Assembly: GCA_949316235.1 (NCBI GenBank)
Contig: OX438759.1
Coordinates: 15,964,618 to 16,028,617, forward strand
Source of the DNA: Oegoconia quadripuncta
Taxonomy: Eukaryota; Arthropoda; Insecta; Lepidoptera; Autostichidae
Direction: 5' to 3'
Length of the DNA: 64,000 nucleotides
Shown here one piece after another: positions 33,301 to 45,460 of the stretch. Below the pieces are notes generated by a model. It was not told the origin of the DNA, searched no databases, and worked only from the letters and a program-made list of their open reading frames with translations. Numbering within the stretch: position 1 is the stretch's first letter; each line of letters begins with the position of its first letter. A program made the position numbers and the translations under genes.

Positions 33301-33855
33301 CAATTGCCAAATATGGGTGAACATGTATGTAACAAAAATAATACAGGCGAAATCAGAACTTAGTCCTTTTTTGAAGTCGGTCAAAACCCGTGGATTCGCT
33401 TCGGTGATGTACAGCATTAGCGTAAGTCCAGGATAGAGGCCTCAATTTATGAAATCAGTTAAATAACAGAAACAATAGCGGCGCCATTTTTGGGCGCGAA
33501 AATAGAGATTTAAAGGGGCATGTATCCTACTAGATTTCGATAACAAACTTTGCTTTAATTTCTCGGCATTCCCCTGGGTGGCATCTCGAGTAGTGATGTC
33601 CAAACGCAGACGCAACTGTGCTGATCCTACGCCCTTATTGCCTAACTTTATGTTGATGAACTTCTTCATCCCTGAGTGTCAAATTCGATCAATCATCTTC
33701 AACTGTAAATTCGATGTACCCGAATGAGATGGCAATGCATTTGAAGTTAGATCTGATTCGGTCTTGCACTTTCAATGTTATCAAAGCAATAACTGTTCTA
33801 TCTTCCAACATCAATGGTAACGATTGCCATCTCCTTCAATATTGATCGAATTTGA

Positions 33856-34192
33856 CAGTTTTTTTTTATGCACAACGGATTGGTACTTGACCTCAATCAC
33901 ACCTGATGTCAAGTGAAGATGAGGTCGACGGTGGAAGCGTACTGACCCGGAAACCCCAACACATTTGGGGGACTGGCTATCTTATCTCTGACAACCGGAA
34001 CACAACAATGCTATTAACATTGCCGCTTGGCGGCAGATTTAGATAAGATGGTGGTAGCTAGTCAGGCGGACATTTAAAATACGCCACCACCAACCAAACC
34101 GAGTACTTAAACATGTACCCCGCTGGAGATTGAACCCGCGACCTCCGAATCGTAAAGCCAATGTTGTTTACATTGAGCCACGGTGGCGGTTA
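33856..34192 (-). mobile_element. SINE-A, full length
   Basis: Reversed, complete from T9 to GGTGGCGGTTAAAAAG. All stems are present. Confidence 0.88.
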
Positions 34193-34740
34193 AAAAGTTG
34201 GGAACGAATTTGTAAAGGAAACTGGTCGGTCCTGGTTTCACAAAGACGTGTATATCACTTCATCCGTACCTACACTTCATAACACCCCTCATATTCTAAA
34301 CCTGTCTATAAATATTGTTGATTTCTCTAGGACAACGGATAGTTATAGAAGATGTATACGACAAGAAATTTAATATTATAGCAGAAACAATAGCCGATAA
34401 ACTGTCATTACCCCATTAGTCTTACACGGACATTATATTTTATTGCCTCGCCGTTTCGCCGCGTATAATGAGGTGATAATGGCAAGTTATATGTGAAAGT
34501 CGAAAAAGTAAGAGGACCAGTAGATAAGTTAGCTACTTTTCATTTATAATAAACTGTTAAATTAAGTATCATCAAGCATAAAGAAACCCGTCTCCCAAGA
34601 TCTAGCCACAAAGGCAATTGAGATAGCCGTCTAGATTTCTCTAACGGTCGAAACAATGAACACTTATATCATACTTTAAAAGGATTTCTTTTAAAATGGA
34701 GCAGTTTCTAGAAACATTTCGTTTCGAAAATATTTTTTTT

Positions 34741-35065
34741 AATCGCCTCCGTGGCTCAATGTAAACAACATTGGGTTTACGATTTGGAGGTCGCGGGTTC
34801 GATCCCCAGCGGGGTACATGTTTAAGTACTCGGTTTGGTTGGTGGTAGGGCATTTTAAATGTCCGCCTGGCTAGCTACCACCATCTTATCTAAATCTGCC
34901 GCCAAGCAGCAATAGCATTGTTGTGTTCCGGTTGTCAGAGATAAGATAGAAAGTCCCCCAAATGTGTTGGGGTTACCGGGGCAGTACGCTTCCACCTTCG
35001 ACCTCATCTTCACTTAACATCAGGTGTGATTGAGGTCAAGAACGAAGCCGTCGTGCATTAAAAAA
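34741..35065 (+). mobile_element. SINE-A, full length reference copy
   Basis: A-box-like TGGCTCAATG (34752-34761) and B box GGTTCGATCCC (34796-34806). Stem 1 GGTGGTAG (34841-34848) with CTACCACC (34875-34882). Stem 2 ATCTTATCT (34883-34891) with AGATAAGAT (34939-34947). 3' hairpin GACCTCA (35000-35006) with TGAGGTC (35041-35047). Confidence 0.9.
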
Positions 35066-35299
35066 AATATATACATATTTTCCAGTCATCAACACGTCAC
35101 CAGTGTTAGAGCACAGCCTTCTCTCACTGGGCCACCACGCGACCTCAGTGCGAATTTGTGTCCGATTAGTGGCCATCTGCAGTTTTAAGCCGCGCCTGTA
35201 GGCCTCCTACTTGGCTTTAACGACTGCCTTCAATTATAATTATTATATATTGGTGTACATATATTTCTAATACAATGTTTTTATTAATTTTCGAAGCTC

Positions 35300-35362
35300 A
35301 CTTTACGACATCCACGGGAAGAGACGGGCTGGTCCTATTCTACCCTGCCGCAAAAACACTGC
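35300..35362 (-). repeat. Repeat E start fragment
   Basis: TACGACATCCACGGGAAGAG and ACGGGCTGGTCCTATTCTAC. The same start phrase is at 61465-61515 (reversed) and at 24993-25015 (plus strand). Confidence 0.5.
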
Positions 35363-35489
35363 ACTACAACATAAACATATACACGTACCTATAGTCCTTA
35401 GTACTAGAAAGCTGTAGTTTGGCACCTGTATACATTTTAATCACGCCGACAAACTGGTAAAATAAAATCTTGAAAAATATTTTATATAC

Positions 35490-36255
35490 GTAAAGTGGAG
35501 ATGAATTTTCTTTTATTGTTGTATCCCATCATGTGGGGTGGCGTTATTAGAGGTTATATTAAACATTTTTTTCGATTTAGGGATATGTTTAAAAAATATA
35601 TAAGCTTTAAAGTGCCAATTTTTGTTAGAGTCAAGTGTTCCCCCACCCCTAAAAGCCAAACGGTTGGTTTTGGATACGTGAAAATATTCACGGCAGTAGT
35701 GTATACATATAATGAAGTAAGAACTATTATAGGTCAGTAGGTTTTACAAATTAATGAATAATAGTCGAAAATCTTTTTTTTTTTTTATTAAAAATTGGTT
35801 TCGCCTTTGATTACAATCTCAACTGATGGAAAGTGACGATGTAGCCGATGATGTATCACACGCAACCAGTAAATGCCTATTCATTCTAGACTTGAAGATC
35901 CCAAGGCTGTAAGTGTCGGGAAAAACCGACGTGGGCAGTGAGTTCCATACCTTAGAAGTCCGCATTAAAATCATGAAGCAAAGGGCTTAGTGCGGATGTT
36001 CGGTATGTTGACAACATATGGATGGAAACCCTCCCCGCGCCTGGTTGTCCGAAGATGGAAAGGGGACGGTGGAATAAGATCGTGCAATTCCATCGCACAC
36101 TCACCGAAATGTATCCTGTAAAACACTGAAAGGCATGCGACCCTACGGCGGTTTTCAAGGTGTTCTTTTTATTTGTCAAAATACAAAAAGCCCCCTTTTA
36201 TTACGAGAGCGAGTACAAAACCCTACACTGCGCGTCGCCCGACTCGCATTTCGCC
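35490..36255 (-). repeat. Repeat M, reversed, split by a LINE tail
   Basis: 35490-35760 matches 7991-8150 in reverse (TCACGTATCCAAAACCA phrase), and 36161-36255 carries the reversed start (CGACTCGCATTTCGCCGGTT, 36239-36258). It lacks TIR-1 and serves as its empty-site reference. Confidence 0.6.
35774..36160 (-). mobile_element. LINE 3' end inserted in repeat M
   Basis: A T-tract starts at 35774. The minus strand then matches the last 120 or so residues of the LINE protein with frameshifts, up to about 36160. Repeat-M sequence lies on both sides (35490-35760 and 36161-36255), so the LINE landed inside an older M copy. Confidence 0.75.
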
Positions 36256-37084
36256 GGTTTTGTCAATTGAGCAGGGGGGCTACACGTTACAGCCAACACG
36301 ATAAGCCAAACAAAGCAAACAGCAACATTCCTGAATAATCGAACGTCAGTAGGTATGTATTATACATTATAATACTCGTATGTACGAACAACTCGTGTCT
36401 ACTTATGACGTCAAGATACCCGCTAATGTCCACTGACCATATGAATACCTACTATAGTTGGCAATACTATTAGAACGTAGCGAGGTGTTATGTTCGTTGT
36501 CGGCAGATGAAAGGGAGAGTCCGTTGAGGACATGTTACTTATGACCCATCACGTCTCGAACGGTAGAGAAACCAAACGAGGGTCATGCCAAAAGAAACGT
36601 GCGGGCCCCATGTTGGATTCTTTACCGTAAAATGTATAATCGAACGACACTTTGCACTTCAAAATTGGTCCGTTTGGGCTACAGGAGGATAAGGAGGAGG
36701 AGGATAAATGTACATATATATACTTTATTTTATTTATTTTATTTTATTTATCATTTATTGCAAACAAGAAAAAAAACATGCAGATACAACATAATAGAGA
36801 CGACACAACAGGTTCTGCTTATTTCTACAATGAAATTTCTTCCAGCAGACCTACGAAAGAGAGATATGACTGGAAGAGGCAAATAAGACGTGCTTTCTGG
36901 GTCAGACGGGTAAAAAATGTAATGTTGAATACGTAACTGGCTTTTAAATGTATTCACCCTGAGCATTTTTACACTTTTCTAATATCTAAACCACTTCACA
37001 GACAGTCGTTGGGTACCAGGAGTTCTAGGATAATATGGGTATCATAGGAAATGTCTCATCATACGATACTCCGCCTTCGTCTCC
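36256..37084. other. No gene recognised
   Basis: Apart from the TTTA microsatellite, unassigned. The overlapping frames of up to 95 codons come from low-complexity sequence. Confidence 0.45.
36722..36756 (+). repeat. TTTA/TTTTA microsatellite
   Basis: A run of TTTATTTTATTTATTTTATT. It is the cause of the open frames that overlap it. Confidence 0.85.
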
Positions 37085-37135
37085 GTGGCTCAATGTAAAC
37101 AACATTGGGTTTCCGATTCGGAGGTCGCGGGTTCT
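37085..37135 (+). mobile_element. SINE-A head only
   Basis: TCCGTGGCTCAATGTAAACA to GAGGTCGCGGGTTC, cut within the B box and joined to TGTATTCATCATACC, a phrase like reversed SINE-B. Confidence 0.6.
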
Positions 37136-37394
37136 GTATTCATCATACCAACATTATGTCCCTTAGCGTTCCTTTAGTAACCCTTTAGTTCCTATATATG
37201 ACACCCGCGGGAAGAAATAAGAGTAAAGCGGGGAGAGAGAGTTTCTATTTCTTCTCTTTGGTTGGAACCAAAACGCAAATCAATTATAACCCCAGAAATT
37301 TTGTTATTTAGATTTCTGTGGTAATAACCCAAACTATATTTATACCAGTACTTTTACCCATAACTTCGCCCGAGTCGAATTGGAATTTTTCCTT

Positions 37395-37497
37395 ATCTTT
37401 CTCTCTACCATATATGCAAATCGCTTCAGTAGTTTAGCAGTGGTGATAAAGCAGACAGACATACAAACTCACGTTCGTATTTATAATGTTAGTGAAT
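37395..37497 (-). repeat. Repeat G 5' part, reversed
   Basis: CAGACAGACATACAAACTC and TTCGTATTTATAATGTTAGT, the reverse of the start at 12709. Confidence 0.5.
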
Positions 37498-37971
37498 TTA
37501 ATATTAGTGAGAATATTGTGATTCACATGTAGAACATTTGTCATTATTATCAGAAAAGTCCCGATTGTTCTTCCAAATATTCGAGGAGCAGGATGTATTT
37601 GTTGTCATTCCTTTACACGATGAAATTTACAGACGAACATCTATTACAGTGCAGGTAACATTTCACCATATTTAGGGATGTCACGTCCATGAATTACCTA
37701 CCTCAAATAATGTCCACCATTGTGACATCGACAATTACACGACAATACAGAACGTGACTCATGGTTGCGAAAAATGCTAATGGAGTGTTCCCCCACCTAG
37801 CTTTTATCTCTATGATTTCGCCCAGAAATAGGTACTATTCGCAACGTAATAACAGTATACTTCAGTGACGAAAAAGATGACGAGCAATAAGTTACACTTC
37901 GACTAGCTAGATGGTCCAAGGTGTATATGAACTGATGACTGGGCCACATGGGAACAAATTGAAAAGTTATA

Positions 37972-38306
37972 TTTTTTTTATGCATAACGAATTGGTCCTT
38001 GACCTCAATTACACCTGATGTTAAGTGAAGATCAGGTCGAAGGTGGAAGCGTACTGACCCGGAAACCCCAACACACTTGGGGGACTGCTATATCTTATCT
38101 CTGACAACCGGAACACAACAATGCTATTAACATTGCTGCTTGGCGGCAGATTTAGATCAGATGGTGGAAGTTAGCCAGGCGGACATTTAAAATGCCCTAC
38201 CACCAACCAAACCGAGTACTTAAACATGTACCCCGCTGGGGATCGAACCCGCGACCTCCGATTCGTAAACCCAATGTTGTTTACATTGAGCCACGGAGGC
38301 GGTTAA
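37972..38306 (-). mobile_element. SINE-A, full length
   Basis: Reversed complete copy. GTTATAT just before the T-tract and again after the head is a possible target-site duplication. Confidence 0.88.
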
Positions 38307-40199
38307 ATTGTTATATGCCCAGCATTAGATGAATTCTTGCTGGAGATGATGATGACGATGAATTGGGTAGAATGATACGAGGATAAGTGTTCAATATAAA
38401 TATTGATCCATATAGCAGTAGTTATAGCGTAGCAAAAGGTGGAAAGATCGTGTGACAGATATAGAAGAAGATTATAAATTAGTATAAAAAGTGATGTACT
38501 GACCGAAATATTGTTGATGACAGCAAGATGATCACGATGATAATAAAATTAAACATCAGTATGTCAGTAGCTTATATCAAATGTAGTCGATATACAGTCA
38601 CCCTGATTAGTTGAAGTGTGAAACGATTTGAAGTTGACCAAAACCATAAGGACCATAATTACTCCAGTTGCGCGATTACAATAAAAAATACCTATGAACT
38701 GGAATAAAACAAGTGAAAACGTAATATAAAATAGGTCAAAGCTTCCTAGACAGAAGCACGCTCACCCAACGTGAAAAAAACTGATAATGATATAACGACT
38801 CATATGAGATGCTGACAGATACCCAGATGAATATTAAAAATCAAGTATCAACTAGAGCTAGCAACATATCTATAATTACTTATCCCGTTAGATAGCCAAT
38901 CCATTGACCACTGCATCCATAGTCAATGTGGTGGACGTAGCGATAATGAGCAACCACCAAGACGTAAAATAAAAACAGCTGACATAAAACGATAATGTAA
39001 GATGAATATAGCGAGAGATTTAACGAGAAACCACTCAATGTTCGTATCATTGCAGTCGATCAATTTAAAAGATATACAAAACATCTTGTTTCGGATACTT
39101 TCGACTTTCATATAAATACTGCGTCGTCGGCGAAAGTGAAATGTTTGTTAAACAAATCGACAAATGGCGCATTTAAGTACGACTACGTATCAGAAGGAAA
39201 CTTTAGGTTGGATGTCAACAATGGCTCAAGAATTCGAAATATGCCTTTTGCCTTTCGCTTCCAAACCGAAGTGACATAACATAAGATATTATTACGTGTC
39301 AGTAACCATTGTTTATTGTCTCGGAATATCTATTTCCTTGTATATTGACAATGACACAATACCGACACGACATTTCTTAGTAACAGGTTTATTAAATTTT
39401 TAGTATCTTTGTAAGTGAAATTTATGGTTGAGTTTGTTTGACGATGTAGACCCCTATCATAGGAATGGAATAGAATTCCGAACGAACCATATAATAGTGA
39501 CCTTTAGTTCAGTATGTTAATGTCTATGACAAAAGTGATCAGATCACTTTCAAGATTCCAGTTTCAGGGTGCTGTAACTCCGAATCTTCGAATTTGGCAT
39601 AAAGTGATAGTTTTAGAAAAAGAAAAAAATCCGAAAATTAATATAAGTAATGGTATGTGGAATAATCAAGTAACAAACTTGAATTTGAGGTTTCTTTTAA
39701 TAGATCGACATATTTAAGCTACATGTTTGAGTTTGTCAGTTTAAAAATGTTCTCAATGACGATGTTACGGACGTAGGTAAGAATCATCAGGGCATGAGTC
39801 CTACTCGCACTTTACTACCTTGTTTTCGTCAAATTAACAATCACAGAATTTGAATTCGAAAATACATTTAAGTTCGAAGCTACAAACGAAAAGTTTGAGC
39901 AAATTGACAGTTTGAGTTCACGCTTAATTTCCTCTCTAAATGTCAGCCAGTCTCACATACTCATAACAAAAACCGGAAAATCTATTGTATTTCGTAATGC
40001 CTAATATTCAGTTTACACGCCACAGATTATAAACTACCATCACACGTCATTCCAGACACTTCACAATTCACAAAACGGAATTCGTAATAAATTAGCAACA
40101 GCATTGTTCCGGATAACAATCTAGCGGTGGCGCGTCCAAATGACCAGCGTTTGTAGCTAACGTAGCTTTTGATGAATTAATGGTCATAAAACCAGGGGT
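38307..40199. other. Longest repeat-poor stretch, no gene recognised
   Basis: Almost 1.9 kb without any family seen elsewhere in the window. A 9-bp hairpin AAAGTGATC-A-GATCACTTT lies at 39532-39550. No open frame above 67 codons. Confidence 0.5.
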
Positions 40200-40470
40200 T
40201 TTCAACCGCTTCCGTGGCTCAATGAAACGACATAGGATTTCCGAATCAGAGGTCGCGGGTTCGATACCCAGCGGGGTACATGTTTGTACTCGGTTTGGTT
40301 GGTGGTAGGGCATTTTAAATGTTCGCCTGGCTAGTTACCACCATCTTATCTATGCCGCCAAACAGCAATGTTAATAGCATTGTGTTGTCAGATATAAGAT
40401 AACCAGTCACCCAAATAAGATGGGATTTAACAGCAGGTGTGATTGAGGTCAAGGGCATAAAAAAAGTTAC
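40200..40470 (+). mobile_element. SINE-A with 3' deletions
   Basis: Head with GCTTCCGTGGCTCAATG and GGTTCGATACCC, stem 1 present. The TTGGGG hairpin and most of the tail region are lost. Ends GGGCATAAAAAAA. Confidence 0.8.
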
Positions 40471-40762
40471 CCATTGGCACTATTTAAAACTACCAAATTT
40501 TATCGAAAAATCGCCGTCATCTCCGGCAGCGTGAGTGTCGTAAACTCCTGCGAAAGAATTTAATGAGAGGTACCTAATATCACATGACTATAATTATTTG
40601 ATAGTGACAAACTGTATACAATAAAGCTTTCACCTGCTAACGGTAATACATCCGCTTTTATGTGTAGTTCATTATCATCTGTATAAAATAATAAACCATG
40701 ACAATTCCGCGTGGCTTGCTCGTCAAAACATTATATTGACTGCTTCGTATATCTCACTTGTA

Positions 40763-40828
40763 CGCGTGGCCACATTCTGGTCCTCAAGAATCTGATGCTT
40801 TCGCCATCGACTCGCTAAGAAAAAGAAG
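40763..40828 (+). mobile_element. Repeat L with 7-bp target-site duplication
   Basis: CGCGTGGCCACATTCTGGTC to CGACTCGCTAAGAAAAAGA between ACTTGTA (40756-40762) and ACTTGTA (40829-40835). 5' truncated, with an AAG-rich tail. Confidence 0.78.
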
Positions 40829-40987
40829 ACTTGTAATATACATTTTCAGAATCCTAATGATGAGCCCTTTCCTATAATACACAGATTATTGTAGTCTTGC
40901 AACATTTTTTTTATATTTTGACAAGCTTTGACTCCTACGGTAGCTGTGATTACTTTTTTGTGACGTATAAGCTATTATCCTATGACA

Positions 40988-41380
40988 GGCTTTTTGGCGG
41001 GATCTCGGCGAGTGAAGTAGCATTATTGTTTATAATTCTTATAATTTATGCATTCTGACTTTTGAAGCTTAATAATGGCAGAATATTGTGCAGCATAAGT
41101 TAGTAATGGTGTAGAAGTGAAGGGAAGTGTAAATTAAAGTGCATAACGAAGCTTTCGTGTTCCCACAAGAAGCCGCCAAAATCTTTTGTAAAGCATTCTG
41201 CCACTTTACTGAAGAATGACTTGACCGTGACTAGACTGTATATGCCAAGTATATGACGAATTACTTGTTTTGACTGAGACTGACTTATAAACTGAAGAAA
41301 TAAGAGTAATAAGACATGGCTGTATGGGCTTAGATCCCTTTCCCTACTCCGAGAGGAGTGAATAAAATGAAAAAAAAATA
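40988..41380 (+). mobile_element. Retroposon K, full length, copy 2
   Basis: The same element as 27779, with the same 5' end, roughly 90% alike, flanked by TATCCTATGACA (40976-40987 and 41381-41392), a perfect 12-bp duplication. It again has AATAAA before an A-tract. Shared ends in two independent insertions define the element length. Confidence 0.85.
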
Positions 41381-41392
41381 TATCCTATGACA

Positions 41393-42371
41393 CTTGGACT
41401 GTCACGACTTATCTAACGTTTTTTGTTACGTCATTAATTAAAATCCATCCAGCCGTGTGGATGCTACGAGGGAATAAAGAATCTCACATAGATACGCGCG
41501 AAAAACATAGCATTCTTCAGTCGGGTAAACAGTACGTAACAGACAAACATCCAATCGTCTCTATTGAAGAGTTCAAGCTAATTTAGTTCTTAGTAAGAAG
41601 TCTTTCAAAGTAATCCAACAAAATATCAAACTTCTCGAAGAAAACAACACTGCGCAACACACGTCGCCACTTCACCCAGGAAGCAGACTCTGAATCATCA
41701 TTCGGTATTCGATTTCCTAGTAAGTACGATGAACCAATCACGTGTAGCGTACGGTCGAGTGGATTCCAATCGGTTTGGCGTTTGTTTTGGATGGGTGATA
41801 ATTCGAATTTCGAAGCGATGGTGCAGGCCAGTGGATTTCAAATATTGCACTGACCACGAGCAGCTGAGATTCCCTTACATTCACAAAGAGATGACACCCG
41901 CGTGCAAAAATAGAATACTGCTCCACGCACAAAACAGTAATTCTCGTTTCAAAATAATTTTATTATATATTTAACGACAATGATTCTAGTTTGCTTTAAT
42001 ATGTTTCAAAACAAAACTCTGGTGCTATAAAGCCATATTTTATATATTTTTATTTAAATGAGTTTTAAGCATACGCGGTAAATAGTATGAGAATTGAATG
42101 ATTGGGAATGTCTACATATATAGGAGTGTCGGCGAAGGAGGCCGTGCATACTGAAGACCACACCAAGAGTGCGGAGGTCGATTAGGTGATCTGTAACTAT
42201 GGCCACCGATTGTGCATAGTAACATTTTAAGAACGAGCAAATTCTAAATTGGATTCAAATAATTTTAGTAATTGCGTTTCGGTTTTTATACCTTCTGTCT
42301 CTCTGGATGTATTTTCTTCTGCTCTAGCTATCGCCGATATTTAAATTAATACCAAAAATCATCTAAGACTT
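41393..42371. other. Mostly unassigned
   Basis: Apart from the two-strand open segment at 41729-41974, nothing was recognised. Confidence 0.45.
41729..41974 (+). other. Open in both strands, no recognised product
   Basis: 81 codons plus and 64 codons minus are open over the same bases. The segment is GC-richer than its neighbours and not repeated in the window. No motif was recognised and no splice signals were convincing. Confidence 0.15.
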
Positions 42372-42528
42372 GCACGTTCCAAAGACAACGACGGACTCAC
42401 CTCCTGACAAGTGTGCATTTCTGTATATAGCAAAAGGTGAACCGTAAATATGTTTCAAACATTAATACCCAAATTATGTTTGGGATATCTTTGACCACCC
42501 CATTTGGGATAAAGATCGTGACGCTATG
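42372..42528 (+). repeat. Repeat E, 3' part
   Basis: GACAAGTGTGCATTTCTGTA, GGTGAACCGTAAATATG and GACCACCCCATTTGGGATAA. Confidence 0.65.
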
Positions 42529-42979
42529 AAGGTATGTTTCAATATTGCGGCCTCAATAGCACACGCCACATCTTCAAAGCACGAGTTGCTTCTCTCCTTT
42601 CAATTACACCAAGGCTTCTAATATACCGACTCATCACAAACTTGGCCTGTCATGTCAATCTCCACGTTATAGACGTAATAAAACTTCGTCGGATGTTTGA
42701 GACACGCCTGTCAACTTCAAACGAAGCTCGTGAACAGGTCAATTTCCGGTCTGACTTTAACCTCATGCAATCGACTAATAGTCTTCCTTACTAGCAAGCG
42801 ATCAGAACGGAATATAAATGAATTTATTGCCAATAGCATTTAACAAGTCCATATATTATGTACACACGGCAGCACGACGACCGTCACATACAGTATAACC
42901 AGGGGCCAATCGCACCAATTGAACGATAATACCAAAGAAAGTCGGTTAATTATACCATAATCAAAAACTTTACGTTAGA

Positions 42980-43395
42980 CGACCGATTGGTGTGTGGATA
43001 GTGGATGGATAGATGGTTCGAATCCCGCGAGGGGTAAATATTTGTGTGATGAATACGAACATTTATTCCAGAGTCCAGGATGTTTATATAAACATTTATG
43101 TATTATCCGTTATCTAGTATCCTGTACAAGTCCCAAAAACCCTCTTCCAAATGAAACAAATGTTTCCGAGGCAAAAAATCTTTTTATTCACAACACTTGC
43201 GACAGGTCACGGTTTGGGGCAAACATCTATACCGCGGTTTAAAAACGGTCAACGCCATCTAGCGGTAACATGTAAGAACTACATATGTTGCTTAGCACTA
43301 AATATATCCATAGCACAAGCTTTGCTTAATTTGGGACTAGAAGATTGGTGTAAGTGTCGCAAATATGTATTTATTTTATTTATTTATTTCGATCA
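42980..43395 (+). mobile_element. SINE-B2 split by unidentified sequence
   Basis: Head and first half 42980-43130 (GGTTCGAATCCCGCGAGGGG at 43016-43035). Second half from about 43305 (CCATAGCACAAGCTTTGCTT) to a TTTAT-rich tail. The 170-bp insert between them is flanked by similar TATCC-nnnn-ACAAG phrases. Confidence 0.65.
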
Positions 43396-43624
43396 TATCA
43401 ATATGATTACATTTCAACGAAAATTAGGCTAGTACTCGTGGTAATCTCTGGTACAGAAATATAGTGCGATGCTATTTTTTACATCAGCTAAACCAAAACG
43501 TTCCGTTCGAATAAAACCGCTGTAAAATATAGCGATTGGCCCCCAGGTATCACTGTATTCACATTTCCGATAACGTCGTGCCGAGCGTGCGAGATGTTGT
43601 GTTACCGCCGTCGTGCTGGCGACA

Positions 43625-43857
43625 TTTTTTTTTTTATGCACAACGGGTTGGCACTTGACCTCAATCACAAAGTGAAGATGAGGCCGAAGGCGGAAGCGTA
43701 CTGATCCGGAAACTCCAACACATTTGGGGGACTGGCTATCTTATCTCTGACAACCGAAACAACAATGCTATTAACATTGCGGCAGATTTAGTTAAGATGG
43801 TGGTAGCTAGCCAGACGTACATTTAAAATGCCCTACCACCAACCAAACCGAGTAAAT
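43625..43857 (-). mobile_element. SINE-A, 5' truncated near stem 1, reversed
   Basis: Reversed copy from T10 to CCAACCAAACCGAGTA, stopping about 15 bases upstream of stem 1. No tRNA head. Confidence 0.82.
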
Positions 43858-43904
43858 ATGTAGCCATACATATTTACATACCTATATAGAGACAGTCTAG
43901 AGTA

Positions 43905-44198
43905 ATAAATAAATATCTTGGCACATACACACAACGCCATCCAGTTCCACACTAAGCAACTAGGCTTGTAGTATGGATACCAGATGGTTGATAAACTACA
44001 CAAATATATTTTTTATGTAAATAAATATTGTATTTTGTAAGTTTTGTAAATAAAAATATAAATTAAAACATCCATAACTCGGGAACACACGACTGTATTC
44101 ATCAACCAAACATATGCCCCTAGCGGGATTCGAACCCGCGACCTTTCGGTTTAGCGGTCAGAGTTTTTAACCACTCCACCAAACAGGTCGTCAAATAA
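43905..44198 (-). mobile_element. SINE-B, reversed
   Basis: The minus strand carries TTTGGTGGAGTGGTTA and GGGTTCGAATCCC. The body phrase CACACAACGCCATCCAGTTC is at 43926-43945. Full length, with a small AT-rich expansion in the middle. Confidence 0.8.
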
Positions 44199-44739
44199 AA
44201 AATAGAATAAAAAATTGAGTTCGGATTCTGATAATTTTTTTTATTATTTTTAGGGGACCGTATGTCCACAGGTGTTTTACACGCAGCCTTTAGTGCTATA
44301 AAGGTGAAATTGGGCATGGTTATGCATATTTAAATAACACTTATAAAGACATAAAATTCGACATGTTTGGACGAAAAACGTTAGTGTGTCCCATAACCCG
44401 TCAACTAAACCGTTATTAAAAAAAAGATAAATAATATAGTAAAAGGAAATTGAAGGCAAATTCTCATAGCGAAGTAGACCAACTTGTGACCTGTAGACGA
44501 ACCTGCAATTACATAAATCAAGTCCAAAAAAACTTTGCATTTTAAAATGTAGTATGTTCTGACTACGGAACTCTATTGCGAGGGTCCGATACAAATTTGG
44601 TCAGCTATAATAGTGGAACTTACAAATAGTTCTAATTTAATTCTGGAGCGCCAAACAAGGCCCTTGGTGGTTGTGCAATCGGGATAATGTCCTGCAGTGG
44701 ACGCACAGTAAAACCAATCCAACTTAACCAAATCAAATC

Positions 44740-45130
44740 AAAAATTTATTCAATGTAGGATACAAAAATATCACTTATTGAAAGTCAACATGTTATTTTT
44801 TTTTAAACTACATCGCTTCACAAGGTGTTATGGTTAGTGAGAAGAAGCGACAAGAAACTCTGCAACAACACATCTTTTCAATTGGTTTCCATCTTTACAA
44901 TAATATTACATTTTATATTACATATTACAAAACAAAAGCAATTAACATAACGACCAGCAAACACCAGACCTCCTTATCGCCTAAACAATCATCTATCCTG
45001 TAATAACCCTTCTTACACAGAGTTTCTTTAATGTGGCGTTTAAATTTCTCATGTTCTGGTATTTTATTGTAAAAGCGTATGCTGTGTCCCACAAAGGATG
45101 TGCAGACAGATAATAATATATTGCCAATTG
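44740..45130 (-). mobile_element. LINE 3' UTR-like repeat
   Basis: AATCAAAAATTTATTCAATG, GTGAGAAGAAGCGACAAGAA and a degenerate run ending near 45125. It shares its layout with 32325-32660. Weakly supported. Confidence 0.35.
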
Positions 45131-45460
45131 AGAAACAATAAATCGTGAAACAATAGAAAGCTAAGCAAATATTCTAACCTCTTATTTTTATTTGATCCAA
45201 ATGTTGAACTGTAACGAGACAGGCGTGACTAGAGTCTCTCTTTTCTTCAATAAAATGGCGAAGATTTCACGGCTCTATCCTTGAATAAATTGCAGTGCTC
45301 TGAAAGTTAAGCCGCCGGCCGGTTAACAATTTAATAAATATTACGCAAACTAAATTTTAGAGTTGGCGAAACAGAATTACTAATTACATTAGGAGTTTTC
45401 TCCTAGTGGTGGTAGGGCATTTTAAATGTCCGCCTGGCTAACTACCACCAGCTTATCTAA

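Noticed and set aside
36599..36966. Overlapping ORFs of 71-95 codons
   Set aside because: They pass through a TTTA microsatellite and are open on both strands; low complexity explains them.
44277..44594. 105-codon minus-strand ORF
   Set aside because: AT-rich, no motif, no splice sites, no similarity.
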